DNA of 64,000 nucleotides, from positions 1 through 64,000 of the forward strand of contig JAFSOU010000113.1 in NCBI GenBank assembly GCA_017443265.1, given 5' to 3'. The notes under the pieces were generated by a model that was not told the DNA's origin, made no database searches, and saw only the letters and a program-made list of their open reading frames with translations. Position numbers and translations under genes: made by a program. Positions 7,767-15,193 of this stretch are shown here, piece after piece. Each line of letters begins with the position of its first letter. Position 1 is the stretch's first letter. The stretch is from Bacteroidales bacterium. Lineage in GTDB: Bacteria > Bacteroidota > Bacteroidia > Bacteroidales > P3.

Positions 7767-7790
7767 TACCGGTCCTGTGGTGGTGTCGTC

Positions 7791-7994
7791 GGACGAAAGA
7801 AGGGGTATAAGAAGACGGACGAGCAGTTGAGAAACCAGTATGCAGAGGAACTCCGTCTGCTCCGTAAAGGATACAGTCTGGCCAACGTGAGAAAACTCAC
7901 GGGAACCGCCGTCAATACTCTTCGGAAGGTGTCAAAAATCGGAGGGATAACTGAGAGCAGGAAAAAGAGAATGGAAATGGAATTCAGTATATGA
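7791..7994 (+). pseudogene. C-terminal fragment of a serine recombinase
   Basis: About 67 codons encode GRKKGYKKTDEQLRNQYAEE, then LRLLRKGYSLANVRKLTG and a terminal ...MEFSI before TGA. The linker GRKKGYKK followed by a helix-turn-helix matches the tail of Bacteroidota serine resolvases. The catalytic domain is missing: upstream the frame lies antisense to the Nudix gene. It faces outward towards the right end of the island, opposite to the fragment at the left end. Confidence 0.55.
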
Positions 7995-8088
7995 AAGAGA
8001 CAACCGGATATCAAAATCTGAGACCTTATGGGTCGAGGTGAGTTTGGACAAAAATGATTGTCAGTGCTATAGAATATCAAGGGATAAG

Positions 8089-8105
8089 CTCCGCCCAGCT
8101 CCACT
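8089..8105 (+). repeat. Right direct repeat of the ssrA 3' end
   Basis: Identical to 4436-4452 (CTCCGCCCAGCTCCACT). The sequence before it does not continue as tmRNA, whereas a terminator hairpin follows 3 bp later. This is what an insertion that displaced the original ssrA downstream flank would leave. Confidence 0.8.
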
Positions 8106-8108
8106 TTT

Positions 8109-8132
8109 AAGCCCCCCGCCGAGGGGCTTTTT
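8109..8132 (+). terminator. Terminator, probably the original ssrA terminator
   Basis: AAGCCCC and GGGGCTT form a 7-bp stem around CCGCCGA, with a short T-tract. No intact gene ends immediately upstream, so its position next to the right repeat suggests it once terminated ssrA. Confidence 0.75.
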
Positions 8133-8152
8133 CGTTAATACGGCATTGTGGC

Positions 8153-8184
8153 TTTGCCTATTTCAAAAAGAATGTGTATCTTTG
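8153..8184 (+). promoter_or_regulatory. Promoter of the WYL regulator gene
   Basis: TTTG (8153-8156) and TATCTTTG (8177-8184) are 20 nt apart, a textbook match. The ATG of the downstream gene is only 5 nt after the -7 box, so the transcript would be leaderless or nearly so. This excludes the in-frame upstream ATG at 8148. Confidence 0.85.
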
Positions 8185-8189
8185 CACCC

Positions 8190-9077
8190 ATGAAAAAATC
8201 GTTTATTTTCAAGCAATATGTGTGGCTGGTGGATACCATACGCCGTGCGCGGCGCATATCCCTTGCCGAACTCAGCAAGTGTTGGCAGCGTACCGACCTC
8301 AGCGAAGGCAAGCCCCTGAGCCGCACCACTTTCAACCGCCACCGCAACGCTGTGGAGGAAATTTTCGGCATCACTATTGCCTGCGACGCCGATAACCTCT
8401 ATTACATCGTCGATAACGAGTTTTTCCGCTCCGACACCGTGCAGCAGTGGATGCTCAGTACCCTCACAGTGAGCAACATAGTTGGCGAGGTGCGCGGACT
8501 CCACGACCGTATCCTGCTCGAGAGCATCCCCGCCGAGGGCGAGACACTGCGACTGGTGGTGGAGGCCATGCAACGCAGCGTCAAACTGCATCTTACGTAC
8601 CGCAGCTACCGCAGCAGCACCGACACCGAGTGGACTGTGGAGCCTTACTGCATCAAGCTGTTCCGCCGCCGTTGGTACATACTCTGCCGTCTGCACGACA
8701 GAGGTTTTCTGGTGCTCAGCTTCGACCGCATCAACAGTCTGGAATTCACCGGCGACACCTTCGCCATCGACCCGACTTTCGATGCCAACACCTTTTTTGC
8801 CGAATATTTCGGCGTTATGACCGACGACCGTGTGCCACTGCAACGTATAGTGCTGCGGGCTTTCGGCAACGAACGTTTCGCCCTGCGCGACCTGCCACTT
8901 CACCACTCGCAAAAACTTGTGGAAGAGGGCGACGATTATGTGGATTTTGAACTGAAACTGCGTCCCACCACCGACTTTTTGGCACATATCCTCTCGCGCG
9001 GACAGTGGGTGAAAATAATTTCTCCCAAAGCTATCGCACAGAAAATAAGGGATTTGCATAGAGAAGCGTTGGAATAG
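8190..9077 (+). CDS. WYL-domain transcriptional regulator
   Basis: The 295-residue protein has an N-terminal helix-turn-helix (about 18-60, including ISLAELSKCWQ and SRTTFNRHRNAVEE) and a central WYL domain with the motif RRWYILCRL at 160-168, followed by the C-terminal WYL extension. WYL proteins sense nucleic-acid or nucleotide ligands and often control DNA-damage or defence genes. The ATG at 8190 is chosen because the -7 box ends at 8184. A HIRAN-domain gene follows on the same strand after 88 bp, with a palindrome between the two, making autologous control likely. It lies immediately outside the ssrA island. Confidence 0.88.
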   Translation: MKKSFIFKQYVWLVDTIRRARRISLAELSKCWQRTDLSEGKPLSRTTFNRHRNAVEEIFGITIACDADNLYYIVDNEFFRSDTVQQWMLSTLTVSNIVGEVRGLHDRILLESIPAEGETLRLVVEAMQRSVKLHLTYRSYRSSTDTEWTVEPYCIKLFRRRWYILCRLHDRGFLVLSFDRINSLEFTGDTFAIDPTFDANTFFAEYFGVMTDDRVPLQRIVLRAFGNERFALRDLPLHHSQKLVEEGDDYVDFELKLRPTTDFLAHILSRGQWVKIISPKAIAQKIRDLHREALE

Positions 9078-9080
9078 CCT

Positions 9081-9107
9081 CGCTATGTACCGCGATATGG
9101 TACAGCG
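9081..9107. promoter_or_regulatory. Palindromic operator candidate before the HIRAN gene
   Basis: CGCT-AT-GTACC and GGTAC-AGCG form an inverted repeat with a 7-bp centre. It sits where the -33 element should be for the TAATTTTG -7 box at 9114-9121. A protein bound here would block that promoter. The WYL regulator encoded just upstream is the obvious candidate; this is inference from position. Confidence 0.55.
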
Positions 9108-9165
9108 GGTGTGTAATTTTGCATTGTCAAAATGAAAGAATAACAATTTAAAAATTTACAATGCA

Positions 9166-9507
9166 ATGAAAGCACATCAGACATTTTTTATGGATTGCCA
9201 CTTGGCAGGACGCAAATACTACGACGCCGACCTTGTTTGGGACCGTCTGCAAACAGGAATGGAGCTCCGTTTGGAGCTGGAGCCGGACAACCGTTTCGAC
9301 CCCAACGCCGTGCAGGTTATCTGCAACAACGACGGCGAGGACTACCTTCTGGGCTACATTCCCCGCAGCGATAATGGCAAATTAGTGCCCTTCTTCGAAA
9401 TGGGTTGGGGCGACATTTTCGAGTGCCGTATCTCCAAACTCAACCCCGAAGCCTACGCCGAACAGCAGGTGCACCTGACGATTAAGATAAAGAGAAACAA
9501 AGAGTAG
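9166..9507 (+). CDS. HIRAN-domain protein
   Basis: The whole 113-residue protein is a HIRAN domain. It shows EPDNRFDPNAVQV at about 39-51 and LGYIPR at 62-67, the two conserved blocks of the family. HIRAN domains bind single-stranded DNA or 3' ends at damaged DNA and stalled forks, and usually occur fused to helicases; here the domain stands alone. It has its own -7 box (9114-9121) and a palindrome overlapping the -33 position, and follows a WYL regulator. A role in DNA damage or defence is suggested only by these associations. Confidence 0.88.
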   Translation: MKAHQTFFMDCHLAGRKYYDADLVWDRLQTGMELRLELEPDNRFDPNAVQVICNNDGEDYLLGYIPRSDNGKLVPFFEMGWGDIFECRISKLNPEAYAEQQVHLTIKIKRNKE

Positions 9508-9522
9508 GAACTGCTCCCCCCT

Positions 9523-10785
9523 CTACCTCACAATCACCTTTTTGACAAACTCCTTGCCTTTGGGCGTAACCACTTTCAGCGTGTAGGTGCCGCGAGTACG
9601 GCGGTTGATGGGTATCACCACTCTGCCGTCGGAGTAAAGGCTTTTGCACAGCACCACCCTGCCTTTGGTGTCGGTGAGGGTACATTCCACCTGTCCCTGC
9701 GGCAGACCTTCCACCGTTATCTTCTCCCTTGCGGGATTGGGGTACACCACAATTTCGGAGAGTCCCTCCACGGCGTGCAGCGATGCGGTGGTGTCGGGCG
9801 GGGTTACGGTGTCGGGGACGGTGTCGGCCACATAGAGATAGTCCGTAAGGTCGAGTTTGTGGTACTTGGCGTTGATGGTGATTATGGAACGTGATATGTA
9901 TTCGTTGGTGAGGTAATAATGGTAGTCGTCGCCAACGGCAATGCCTTCTACTTGATGGAAAGCCAAGCCAAGCGACATTTTGCGTTTGTTGCCCGAAAAG
10001 AAATCGTTGTCCGTGTAGTCGTACAACAGCACCACAAAAGGCTGTAGCAGCGAGCTGTAGCCGCACAGCACCACTTGTTTCTTGCGTGGGTTGTATGTGG
10101 CTCCGGTAATAAGTCCGCCCACGTTCCACGTACTTACAAGCCTTGCCGAGTAGGTGCCAGGAGTCTTGGGCAATGCGTAAATTGCCGACTGTTCGCTAAC
10201 CCATTGTTTGGTAAACAGATACAGGCTGTCCTCGGTGGCGATAAAGGCTTCGCAGTCGAAATCGGTGCCGTTCGACGATGAGGTGCTGAAATCCGTCTGG
10301 TCGGGGTAGGAGAACCAGATGGTGTCTATCTGCGGGCTGCCTGTAAGCAGCGAGGCTTTGGCAATGCGCAGTATGTGCAGATTGCGGCGTATGCCGGAGT
10401 TGTTGTTGCCGTGGTCGCCGAGGTAGATGTAAAGACTGTCCTCGTCGCAGTCCTCCACATCCTGATGGGCTATGCCGGAAAAAGGTATGCTGTCGAGGAT
10501 ATGTCCGTCGGTGGTGTCTATTTGGAAAATCTTTTTATCGCCGTGGTCGTTGTGGGTGTACAGCTTGCCGTCGAAAAAGATAAGTCCCGAAGTGCCGTTG
10601 AGGCGTGTGGACAGGTTGTTGGAGTAGTAGGGCGATGCCGTGGTGGAGGCGTAGGTGCAGCTGCCGTCGTTCACCGTGGCCTGCGGGTTGTAGTTGTTGG
10701 CGCGGGGGTCGGTGCATCCGCACAGTTGGGCTTTGGTGTAACCGAGTGTAGCACAAAGGGTTATCAAAACAATAATTCGTTTCAT
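9523..10785 (-). CDS. Secreted protein with type A T9SS sorting domain
   Basis: The 420-residue product starts with a signal peptide (MKRIIVLITLCATLGYTKAQ), so the ATG at 10785 is preferred over an in-frame start 11 codons upstream. Then comes a cysteine-rich motif, CGCTDPRANNYNPQA...DGSC, common in secreted Bacteroidota proteins. The middle of the protein (about 50-310) has repeated strand-rich segments suggestive of a beta-propeller. The last 80 residues are a T9SS C-terminal domain (VVYPNPAREKITVEG, GTYTLKVVTPKGKEFVKKVIV), which directs export across the outer membrane. Substrate or ligand is unknown. It lies tail to tail with the HIRAN gene. Confidence 0.85.
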   Translation of the reverse strand: MKRIIVLITLCATLGYTKAQLCGCTDPRANNYNPQATVNDGSCTYASTTASPYYSNNLSTRLNGTSGLIFFDGKLYTHNDHGDKKIFQIDTTDGHILDSIPFSGIAHQDVEDCDEDSLYIYLGDHGNNNSGIRRNLHILRIAKASLLTGSPQIDTIWFSYPDQTDFSTSSSNGTDFDCEAFIATEDSLYLFTKQWVSEQSAIYALPKTPGTYSARLVSTWNVGGLITGATYNPRKKQVVLCGYSSLLQPFVVLLYDYTDNDFFSGNKRKMSLGLAFHQVEGIAVGDDYHYYLTNEYISRSIITINAKYHKLDLTDYLYVADTVPDTVTPPDTTASLHAVEGLSEIVVYPNPAREKITVEGLPQGQVECTLTDTKGRVVLCKSLYSDGRVVIPINRRTRGTYTLKVVTPKGKEFVKKVIVR

Positions 10786-10807
10786 ATCTTTGTTGTTTTT
10801 GCAATTT

Positions 10808-12427
10808 TCATTTTTCAATTTTCACCCGTCTCAGGTCGAGGGCGTTCATGGCGTTGCTGCGGAGGCCTTTCACGTTTTTGTGGGTGAAATGCAGAATTTG
10901 GTCGTAGTACAGCACCACCACGGGGGCTTCGTCGATAAGGATGGCGTTCATACGTTTGTAAAGCTCGGCGCGCACCGAGTCGTTGGTCTCGGCTTTCGAC
11001 TGCAGGTACAGTCTGTCGAATTCTTTGTTGCTGAAATGCGTGTAGTTGGGTCCTTGCGGACAGAAATTCTTGCTGTAGAACAGCGAAAGGTAGTTCTCCG
11101 CGTCGGGGTAGTCGGCAATCCACGAGCCGCGGAACCACTGCACCTTACTCTGTGCTATCTGTTCGCGCAAAGCGCCCGGAGGATTCACATCAATTTCGGT
11201 CTTTATCCCAGCCAGTCCCAGCTGTTGCTGGACGTATTTGCAGAGATCGAGGTAAGGCGCTGTGGTGGAGAGTTTCAGCGTCGGCATGCCTTTTCCGTTG
11301 GGGTAGCCGGCTTCGGCAAGCAGACGTTTTGCCTTGGGCAGGTCGTACTCGTTGCCCGTTGCCGAGGTGTCGAAACCCGGCAGCCCGGCGGGGATGAAAC
11401 CGTAGCAGCCCGGCAGTCCCACATTGTTGCGCAGGTATTTCATCATCTTTCGGCGGTCGAAAGCGTAGTTTATAGCCTGACGCACACGTTTGTCCTTCAG
11501 CACGGAGTTGTTTTTCTCCATCTGGAAACCGAGATATTCGGTGTTGAGGAACGGCAGCGACACCATGTCTATTTTTTCGGCGTATTTCTCGCGCAACTGT
11601 CCGGTGCGTGTAAGTAGTTCGTCTTTGTAGCTGGCGTCGAGGGAGTTCATAAAGTCAAGGTTGCCTTTCACAAATTCCAGAAACACAGTCTGTTTGTCGA
11701 CGATAAAGGTAACGGCAATGGCGTCTAGGTAAGGCAGACGGCTGCCGTCGGCATCGCGTTCGAAATAGTTGGGATTGCGTTGCAGCACTAGTTTCACGCC
11801 CTCTTTCCATTTCTGGAAACGGAAAGGACCTGTGCCCACGGGATTCTGACGGAAGTCGGCGCCGTAGTGTTCCACCGCTTCGTGCGGAACCACCGAGCAG
11901 TAGGGCATTCCCATCATCCCGAGGAAGGGTGCGAAAGGCTGTTTCAGTGTTACCACGAAAGTGGTGTCGTTGGGTGCGGAAAAGGCGTAGTGCCCGTCGC
12001 TGTTCTGCACATTGTCGAAAATCCAGCGTCCCGGCGAGGCCACTTTCTCGTCAACGATGCGGTTGAAACTGTAAACGAAATCGGAGGCCACCACCTTGCG
12101 ACGGCCGTTGGCAAAACAGGCGTTGCGGTGGAAATACACGTCCTTGCGCAAGATGAAAGTGTAGGTGAGGCCGTCGTCGGAGATCTCCCACCGTTTGGCT
12201 ATGGAGGGCTGCACGGTGAGGTCGGTGTCGAGCTGTATGAGGCCGTTGAAGAGCTGCTGCGAGGCCCATATCATAGCTTGGTCGCGGGCAAAAGCGGGGT
12301 CGAGCGAGGCAATGCCCACCGACTCGTTGTAACGGAAAATCTGCAGGCCTTCGTTACGGTCGCCGGTGCCGCAGGCAACGAAAAAGGCTGTCGCCAAAAG
12401 CAATGAAATGTATTTAATTCGCAACAC
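10808..12427 (-). CDS. Extracellular solute-binding lipoprotein, family 5 (oligopeptide type)
   Basis: The 539-residue protein has a lipoprotein signal with lipobox FVAC (Cys19) and the family 5 architecture. Markers are SLDPAFARD near the mature N-terminus, KRWEISDDGLTYTFILRKDV at about 65-84, and a C-terminal domain with VRQAINYAFDRRKMM and a late VVVLYYDQ. Such proteins deliver peptides or nickel to ABC permeases, but no permease or ATPase gene is adjacent, so it may act as an orphan binding protein or with a distant transporter. It is followed at close range by the T9SS cargo gene and preceded by the deaminase gene after 1 bp, suggesting a short operon. Confidence 0.9.
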   Translation of the reverse strand: MLRIKYISLLLATAFFVACGTGDRNEGLQIFRYNESVGIASLDPAFARDQAMIWASQQLFNGLIQLDTDLTVQPSIAKRWEISDDGLTYTFILRKDVYFHRNACFANGRRKVVASDFVYSFNRIVDEKVASPGRWIFDNVQNSDGHYAFSAPNDTTFVVTLKQPFAPFLGMMGMPYCSVVPHEAVEHYGADFRQNPVGTGPFRFQKWKEGVKLVLQRNPNYFERDADGSRLPYLDAIAVTFIVDKQTVFLEFVKGNLDFMNSLDASYKDELLTRTGQLREKYAEKIDMVSLPFLNTEYLGFQMEKNNSVLKDKRVRQAINYAFDRRKMMKYLRNNVGLPGCYGFIPAGLPGFDTSATGNEYDLPKAKRLLAEAGYPNGKGMPTLKLSTTAPYLDLCKYVQQQLGLAGIKTEIDVNPPGALREQIAQSKVQWFRGSWIADYPDAENYLSLFYSKNFCPQGPNYTHFSNKEFDRLYLQSKAETNDSVRAELYKRMNAILIDEAPVVVLYYDQILHFTHKNVKGLRSNAMNALDLRRVKIEK

Positions 12428-12428
12428 G

Positions 12429-13694
12429 TCAGACTTTTATAAGTTTTTTAGCCATTTTGATAGCTTGAGCCATAATCTCTTCCTCGCCCTCCACATGGTG
12501 GTTGCGCATCAGCACCTTGCCGTCGCAGACAAGAGTGTCGATAACGCTGCTGTCGGCGGCGTAGATCCAGTTGCTGAGGGTGTTGTGGTTGGGGGTGAAG
12601 GCGGGGGTGTTGAGGTTCACCAGAACGAAGTCGGCCAGACAGCCTTCGGCCACACGTCCCATATTGAGTCCCAGCACTTTGGCACCGTTCACCGTGGCAA
12701 TGGCGAGGGCTTCGGAGGTGGGCATCACGGTAGGCTCCTTGGTGCGGCCTTTCTGTATGAAACTAGCCATTTTCACCGCCTCGCGCATGTCGAGGTTGTT
12801 CGACGAGGAACAGCCGTCGGTGCCGAGGGTTACATTTACTCCGGCCTTTGCCAACTCGGCGTAGCGGAAATTGAGGCCAGAGCCGAGTTTGAGGTTGGAG
12901 TTGGGGTTGTGGGTAACGGTGGCGCCGGTGTCGGCAAGTATTTTTATGTCGTCGTCGGTAAGATATACGCAGTGCGCGAGGGTGGAGCGCTCGTCCAAAG
13001 CCTTCCATTTGTGCAGGTGCTGCACGGGAGTGAGTCCGAAATCGCGCAGAGTGTTGTCCACCTCGCCTTGAGTCTCGGCTACATGGGTGTGCATCAGTAG
13101 GTTACGCTCTTTGGCGAAAGCCTTGATGTATTGGTATGTAGGTCCCGAAACGGTGTAAGGAGCGTGGGGGGATAGGGCGAACTGCACGTGGTCGTCGGCA
13201 AGGGCGAGGGTTTGTTCGAACTGCTCAAGCTCTTTCTTTACGTTGGGCAGGTTGTCGGGGTTGCAGCCGTCGAAAAGGGTGAGGCCCAGCACAGCGCGTA
13301 TGCCCATATCTTTCACGGCCTGAGCCTCTTGCGGCAGAAAGAAATACATGTCGCTGAAACAGGTGGTGCCCGTTTTTATCATCTCGAGGCAGCCCAATTT
13401 GGTGCCCCAGTAGATAATTTCCTCGTCGAGGTTTTTCTCGTTGGGCCATATTTTGGTGTTGAGCCACTGCTGCAGGGGCAGGTCGTCGCCGTAGCCGCGG
13501 AAAAGTGTCATGGGGATGTGGGTGTGCATGTTCACGAAAGTGGGCAGGGCTGCCATTCCGGAGGCGTTGATAACCTCGCAGCCGGCGGATTGCGGAGTTT
13601 CAATGTCGGCGGCGATTTTGGCAATACGGTTGCCTTCCACAAGGATGTCGGTCTTTTGGTCGTTAAGAAGTACGTTTTTGATAAGTATGCTCAT
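12429..13694 (-). CDS. mtaD: 5-methylthioadenosine/S-adenosylhomocysteine deaminase
   Basis: This amidohydrolase deaminates adenosine thioethers formed from S-adenosylmethionine. Metal ligands are visible: HTH in VNMHTHIPMTLFRGYGDD, a histidine in LLMHTHVAET, and the Asp in TLGTDGCSSSNNLDM. These are the marks of the MtaD/SsnA group. The ATG at 13694 (MSILIKNVLL) is chosen over an in-frame TTG three codons upstream. A minus-strand -7 box TATATTTG lies at 13730-13737. The stop almost touches the start of the solute-binding protein gene, so the two are probably co-transcribed. Confidence 0.9.
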   Translation of the reverse strand: MSILIKNVLLNDQKTDILVEGNRIAKIAADIETPQSAGCEVINASGMAALPTFVNMHTHIPMTLFRGYGDDLPLQQWLNTKIWPNEKNLDEEIIYWGTKLGCLEMIKTGTTCFSDMYFFLPQEAQAVKDMGIRAVLGLTLFDGCNPDNLPNVKKELEQFEQTLALADDHVQFALSPHAPYTVSGPTYQYIKAFAKERNLLMHTHVAETQGEVDNTLRDFGLTPVQHLHKWKALDERSTLAHCVYLTDDDIKILADTGATVTHNPNSNLKLGSGLNFRYAELAKAGVNVTLGTDGCSSSNNLDMREAVKMASFIQKGRTKEPTVMPTSEALAIATVNGAKVLGLNMGRVAEGCLADFVLVNLNTPAFTPNHNTLSNWIYAADSSVIDTLVCDGKVLMRNHHVEGEEEIMAQAIKMAKKLIKV

Positions 13695-13810
13695 CGTTTT
13701 CAATGTTTTAATGGTGTAAAAAAGTTTTGCAAATATACGAAAAAAAAACGGGATTGTGTACCGTGTTTTGAAATCTTTGCGTAAAAACAGTGATTTGCAA
13801 CGTTTTTTAC

Positions 13811-13846
13811 AAGTTCACCACGGAGTGGACCACCGCGAAGTGTACT
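13811..13846. repeat. Upstream copy of the 36-bp palindromic element
   Basis: This 36-bp block matches 13922-13957 at 28 of 36 positions, sharing AAGTTCACCA, GTGGACCACC and AAGTG. It lies about 30 bp upstream of the -33 box of the AAA ATPase gene. Its palindrome is imperfect. Confidence 0.7.
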
Positions 13847-13878
13847 ACTACATTATTTCAAAAATCTTCACAGAAAAT

Positions 13879-13909
13879 TTTGTCAAATGATTTGTTTTTC
13901 GTAATTTTG
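13879..13909 (+). promoter_or_regulatory. Promoter of the AAA ATPase gene
   Basis: TTTG (13879-13882) and TAATTTTG (13902-13909) are 19 nt apart. Transcription would begin at or just inside the large palindrome at 13917-13963. Confidence 0.8.
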
Positions 13910-13916
13910 CACAAAA

Positions 13917-13963
13917 TTTCAAAGTTCACCATTTGGTGGACCACCAACAAGTGAACTTTGAAA
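13917..13963. promoter_or_regulatory. Nested palindrome (operator or 5'-UTR hairpin) of the AAA ATPase gene
   Basis: TTTCAAAGTTCAC (13917-13929) and GTGAACTTTGAAA (13951-13963) are a perfect 13-bp inverted repeat. Inside is a second one, TTGGTGG-A-CCACCAA (13933-13947). It begins 7 bp after the -7 box. In DNA it could be an operator with dyad symmetry; in RNA it would form a long hairpin covering the start of the message. Confidence 0.8.
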
Positions 13964-13988
13964 CATGTTGGTAAACAATAAATTATAT

Positions 13989-15119
13989 ATGGATAATAAA
14001 ATAAACAAGTCTTTTGTGTATGGTGTTTCTGTATCGGGAAACAACTTCACGGACAGGGTAAAAGAGGCTCAACGGCTTAAGATGAACTTCGAGAATGGTT
14101 TGAATGTAGTGTTGATTTCGCCGCGCCGTATGGGAAAAACATCGTTGGTGCATCGTGTTCAGGAGATTGTAGATAAAAAAATCATACAAACTGTATATGT
14201 GGATATCTACGATTGCCGCACGGAATACGATTTTTACAACAAATTTGCTGCGGCACTGATGAAGCAGACCTCCGGCAAGATGGAGAAGGCGTTGGAAAAC
14301 GTAAAAAAATTTCTTGTCCGCCTTACGCCAAAAATATCTTTTATGCCCGAGCCGGCCTCCGATTACTCAATTTCTTTAGGAATTACGCCCAAAGAATATT
14401 CACCCGAAGAGATTCTTGCCTTACCCGAACTTGTTGCCAAGCGTATAGGCAAACACATAGTGGTGTGTATCGACGAGTTCCAGCAGATTGGCGAGTGGTC
14501 CGACAGTCTTACTGTGCAAAAACGACTTCGCGGTGTGTGGCAGCATCAGCAGAATGTCTCGTACTGCTTGTTCGGCAGCAAACAGCACATGATGACAAAC
14601 CTGTTCCAAAACAAACGTATGCCGTTCTATCAATTTGGTGAGCCTAATTATCTGCAACCCATTCCCACAGAGGACTGGATTCCTTTTATCAAGACAAAAT
14701 TCAAGGAAAAGGGGTTGATTATCAACGATGAACATGTGGCTCGCATCTGCGAAATAGTGCAGAACCAATCATCGTATGTGCAACAGCTGGCTTGGAACGT
14801 AATGCTCAACACTAAGGATGTCGTTTCCGACAAAGAAATCGAACTCGGAATTAGCGATTTGTTGGCGCAGTGCACCCCTCTTTTTATGGAACAGACCGGC
14901 GCTTTGACCACCTACCAACTGAATTTTATGCGCGCCATCATCGACGGGCAACATAATCAATGGACATCAAAAGAGGTGCTCGAAAAGTACAACCTCGGCA
15001 CAAAATCCAACATTGACAAACTTCAAAAGACGCTGATTGACAAGGATTTTGTCGAAAAACGCGCCGACGGCATATATCTGGCCGACCCCGTGCTGCAACT
15101 TTGGTTACAAAAGCAATGA
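13989..15119 (+). CDS. Stand-alone AAA-family ATPase (ATPase_2 type)
   Basis: The protein (376 residues from the ATG at 13989; an ATG eight codons upstream lies 1 bp from the palindrome and is less likely) begins with the family motif VSGNNFTDR. It then has Walker A SPRRMGKTSL at about 44-53, Walker B HIVVCIDEFQQIG near 150, a sensor-like FGSKQHMM segment, and a C-terminal winged helix (SKEVLEKYNLGTKSNIDKLQKTL). This family is abundant in Bacteroidota and archaea; its cellular role is not established. It stands alone between intergenic regions, with two copies of a palindromic element upstream, which suggests self-regulation by its winged helix. That is inference. Confidence 0.85.
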   Translation: MDNKINKSFVYGVSVSGNNFTDRVKEAQRLKMNFENGLNVVLISPRRMGKTSLVHRVQEIVDKKIIQTVYVDIYDCRTEYDFYNKFAAALMKQTSGKMEKALENVKKFLVRLTPKISFMPEPASDYSISLGITPKEYSPEEILALPELVAKRIGKHIVVCIDEFQQIGEWSDSLTVQKRLRGVWQHQQNVSYCLFGSKQHMMTNLFQNKRMPFYQFGEPNYLQPIPTEDWIPFIKTKFKEKGLIINDEHVARICEIVQNQSSYVQQLAWNVMLNTKDVVSDKEIELGISDLLAQCTPLFMEQTGALTTYQLNFMRAIIDGQHNQWTSKEVLEKYNLGTKSNIDKLQKTLIDKDFVEKRADGIYLADPVLQLWLQKQ

Positions 15120-15193
15120 GCCGCACCTGAAGGCCAACAATCTCCAAACCGATTCATCTTTTCATTTGCAATAATAAAATACAAACGCATACA

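Larger units (their letters stand above)
4453..8088. mobile_element. Eroded genomic island inserted in ssrA (about 3.6 kb)
   Basis: The segment is bounded by identical 17-bp copies of the tmRNA 3' end, and what looks like the original ssrA terminator lies beyond the right copy (8109-8132). Inside are an AraC regulator and a divergent CrtC/AttH-like lipocalin gene (both apparently intact), a Nudix gene with a damaged C-terminus, and two C-terminal fragments of serine recombinases at the outer ends in opposite orientation. No integrase is complete, so the element looks immobile. The lipocalin gene is strongly G/C-ending. A partial inverted copy of the repeat core, AGTGGAGCTGG, is at 4545-4555. 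That the insertion was integrase-mediated is an inference from the repeats and the target. Confidence 0.7.

Noticed and set aside
8148-8189. Longer start for the WYL regulator at the in-frame ATG 8148
   Set aside because: It precedes the promoter elements at 8153-8184, so this ATG would not be in the transcript.
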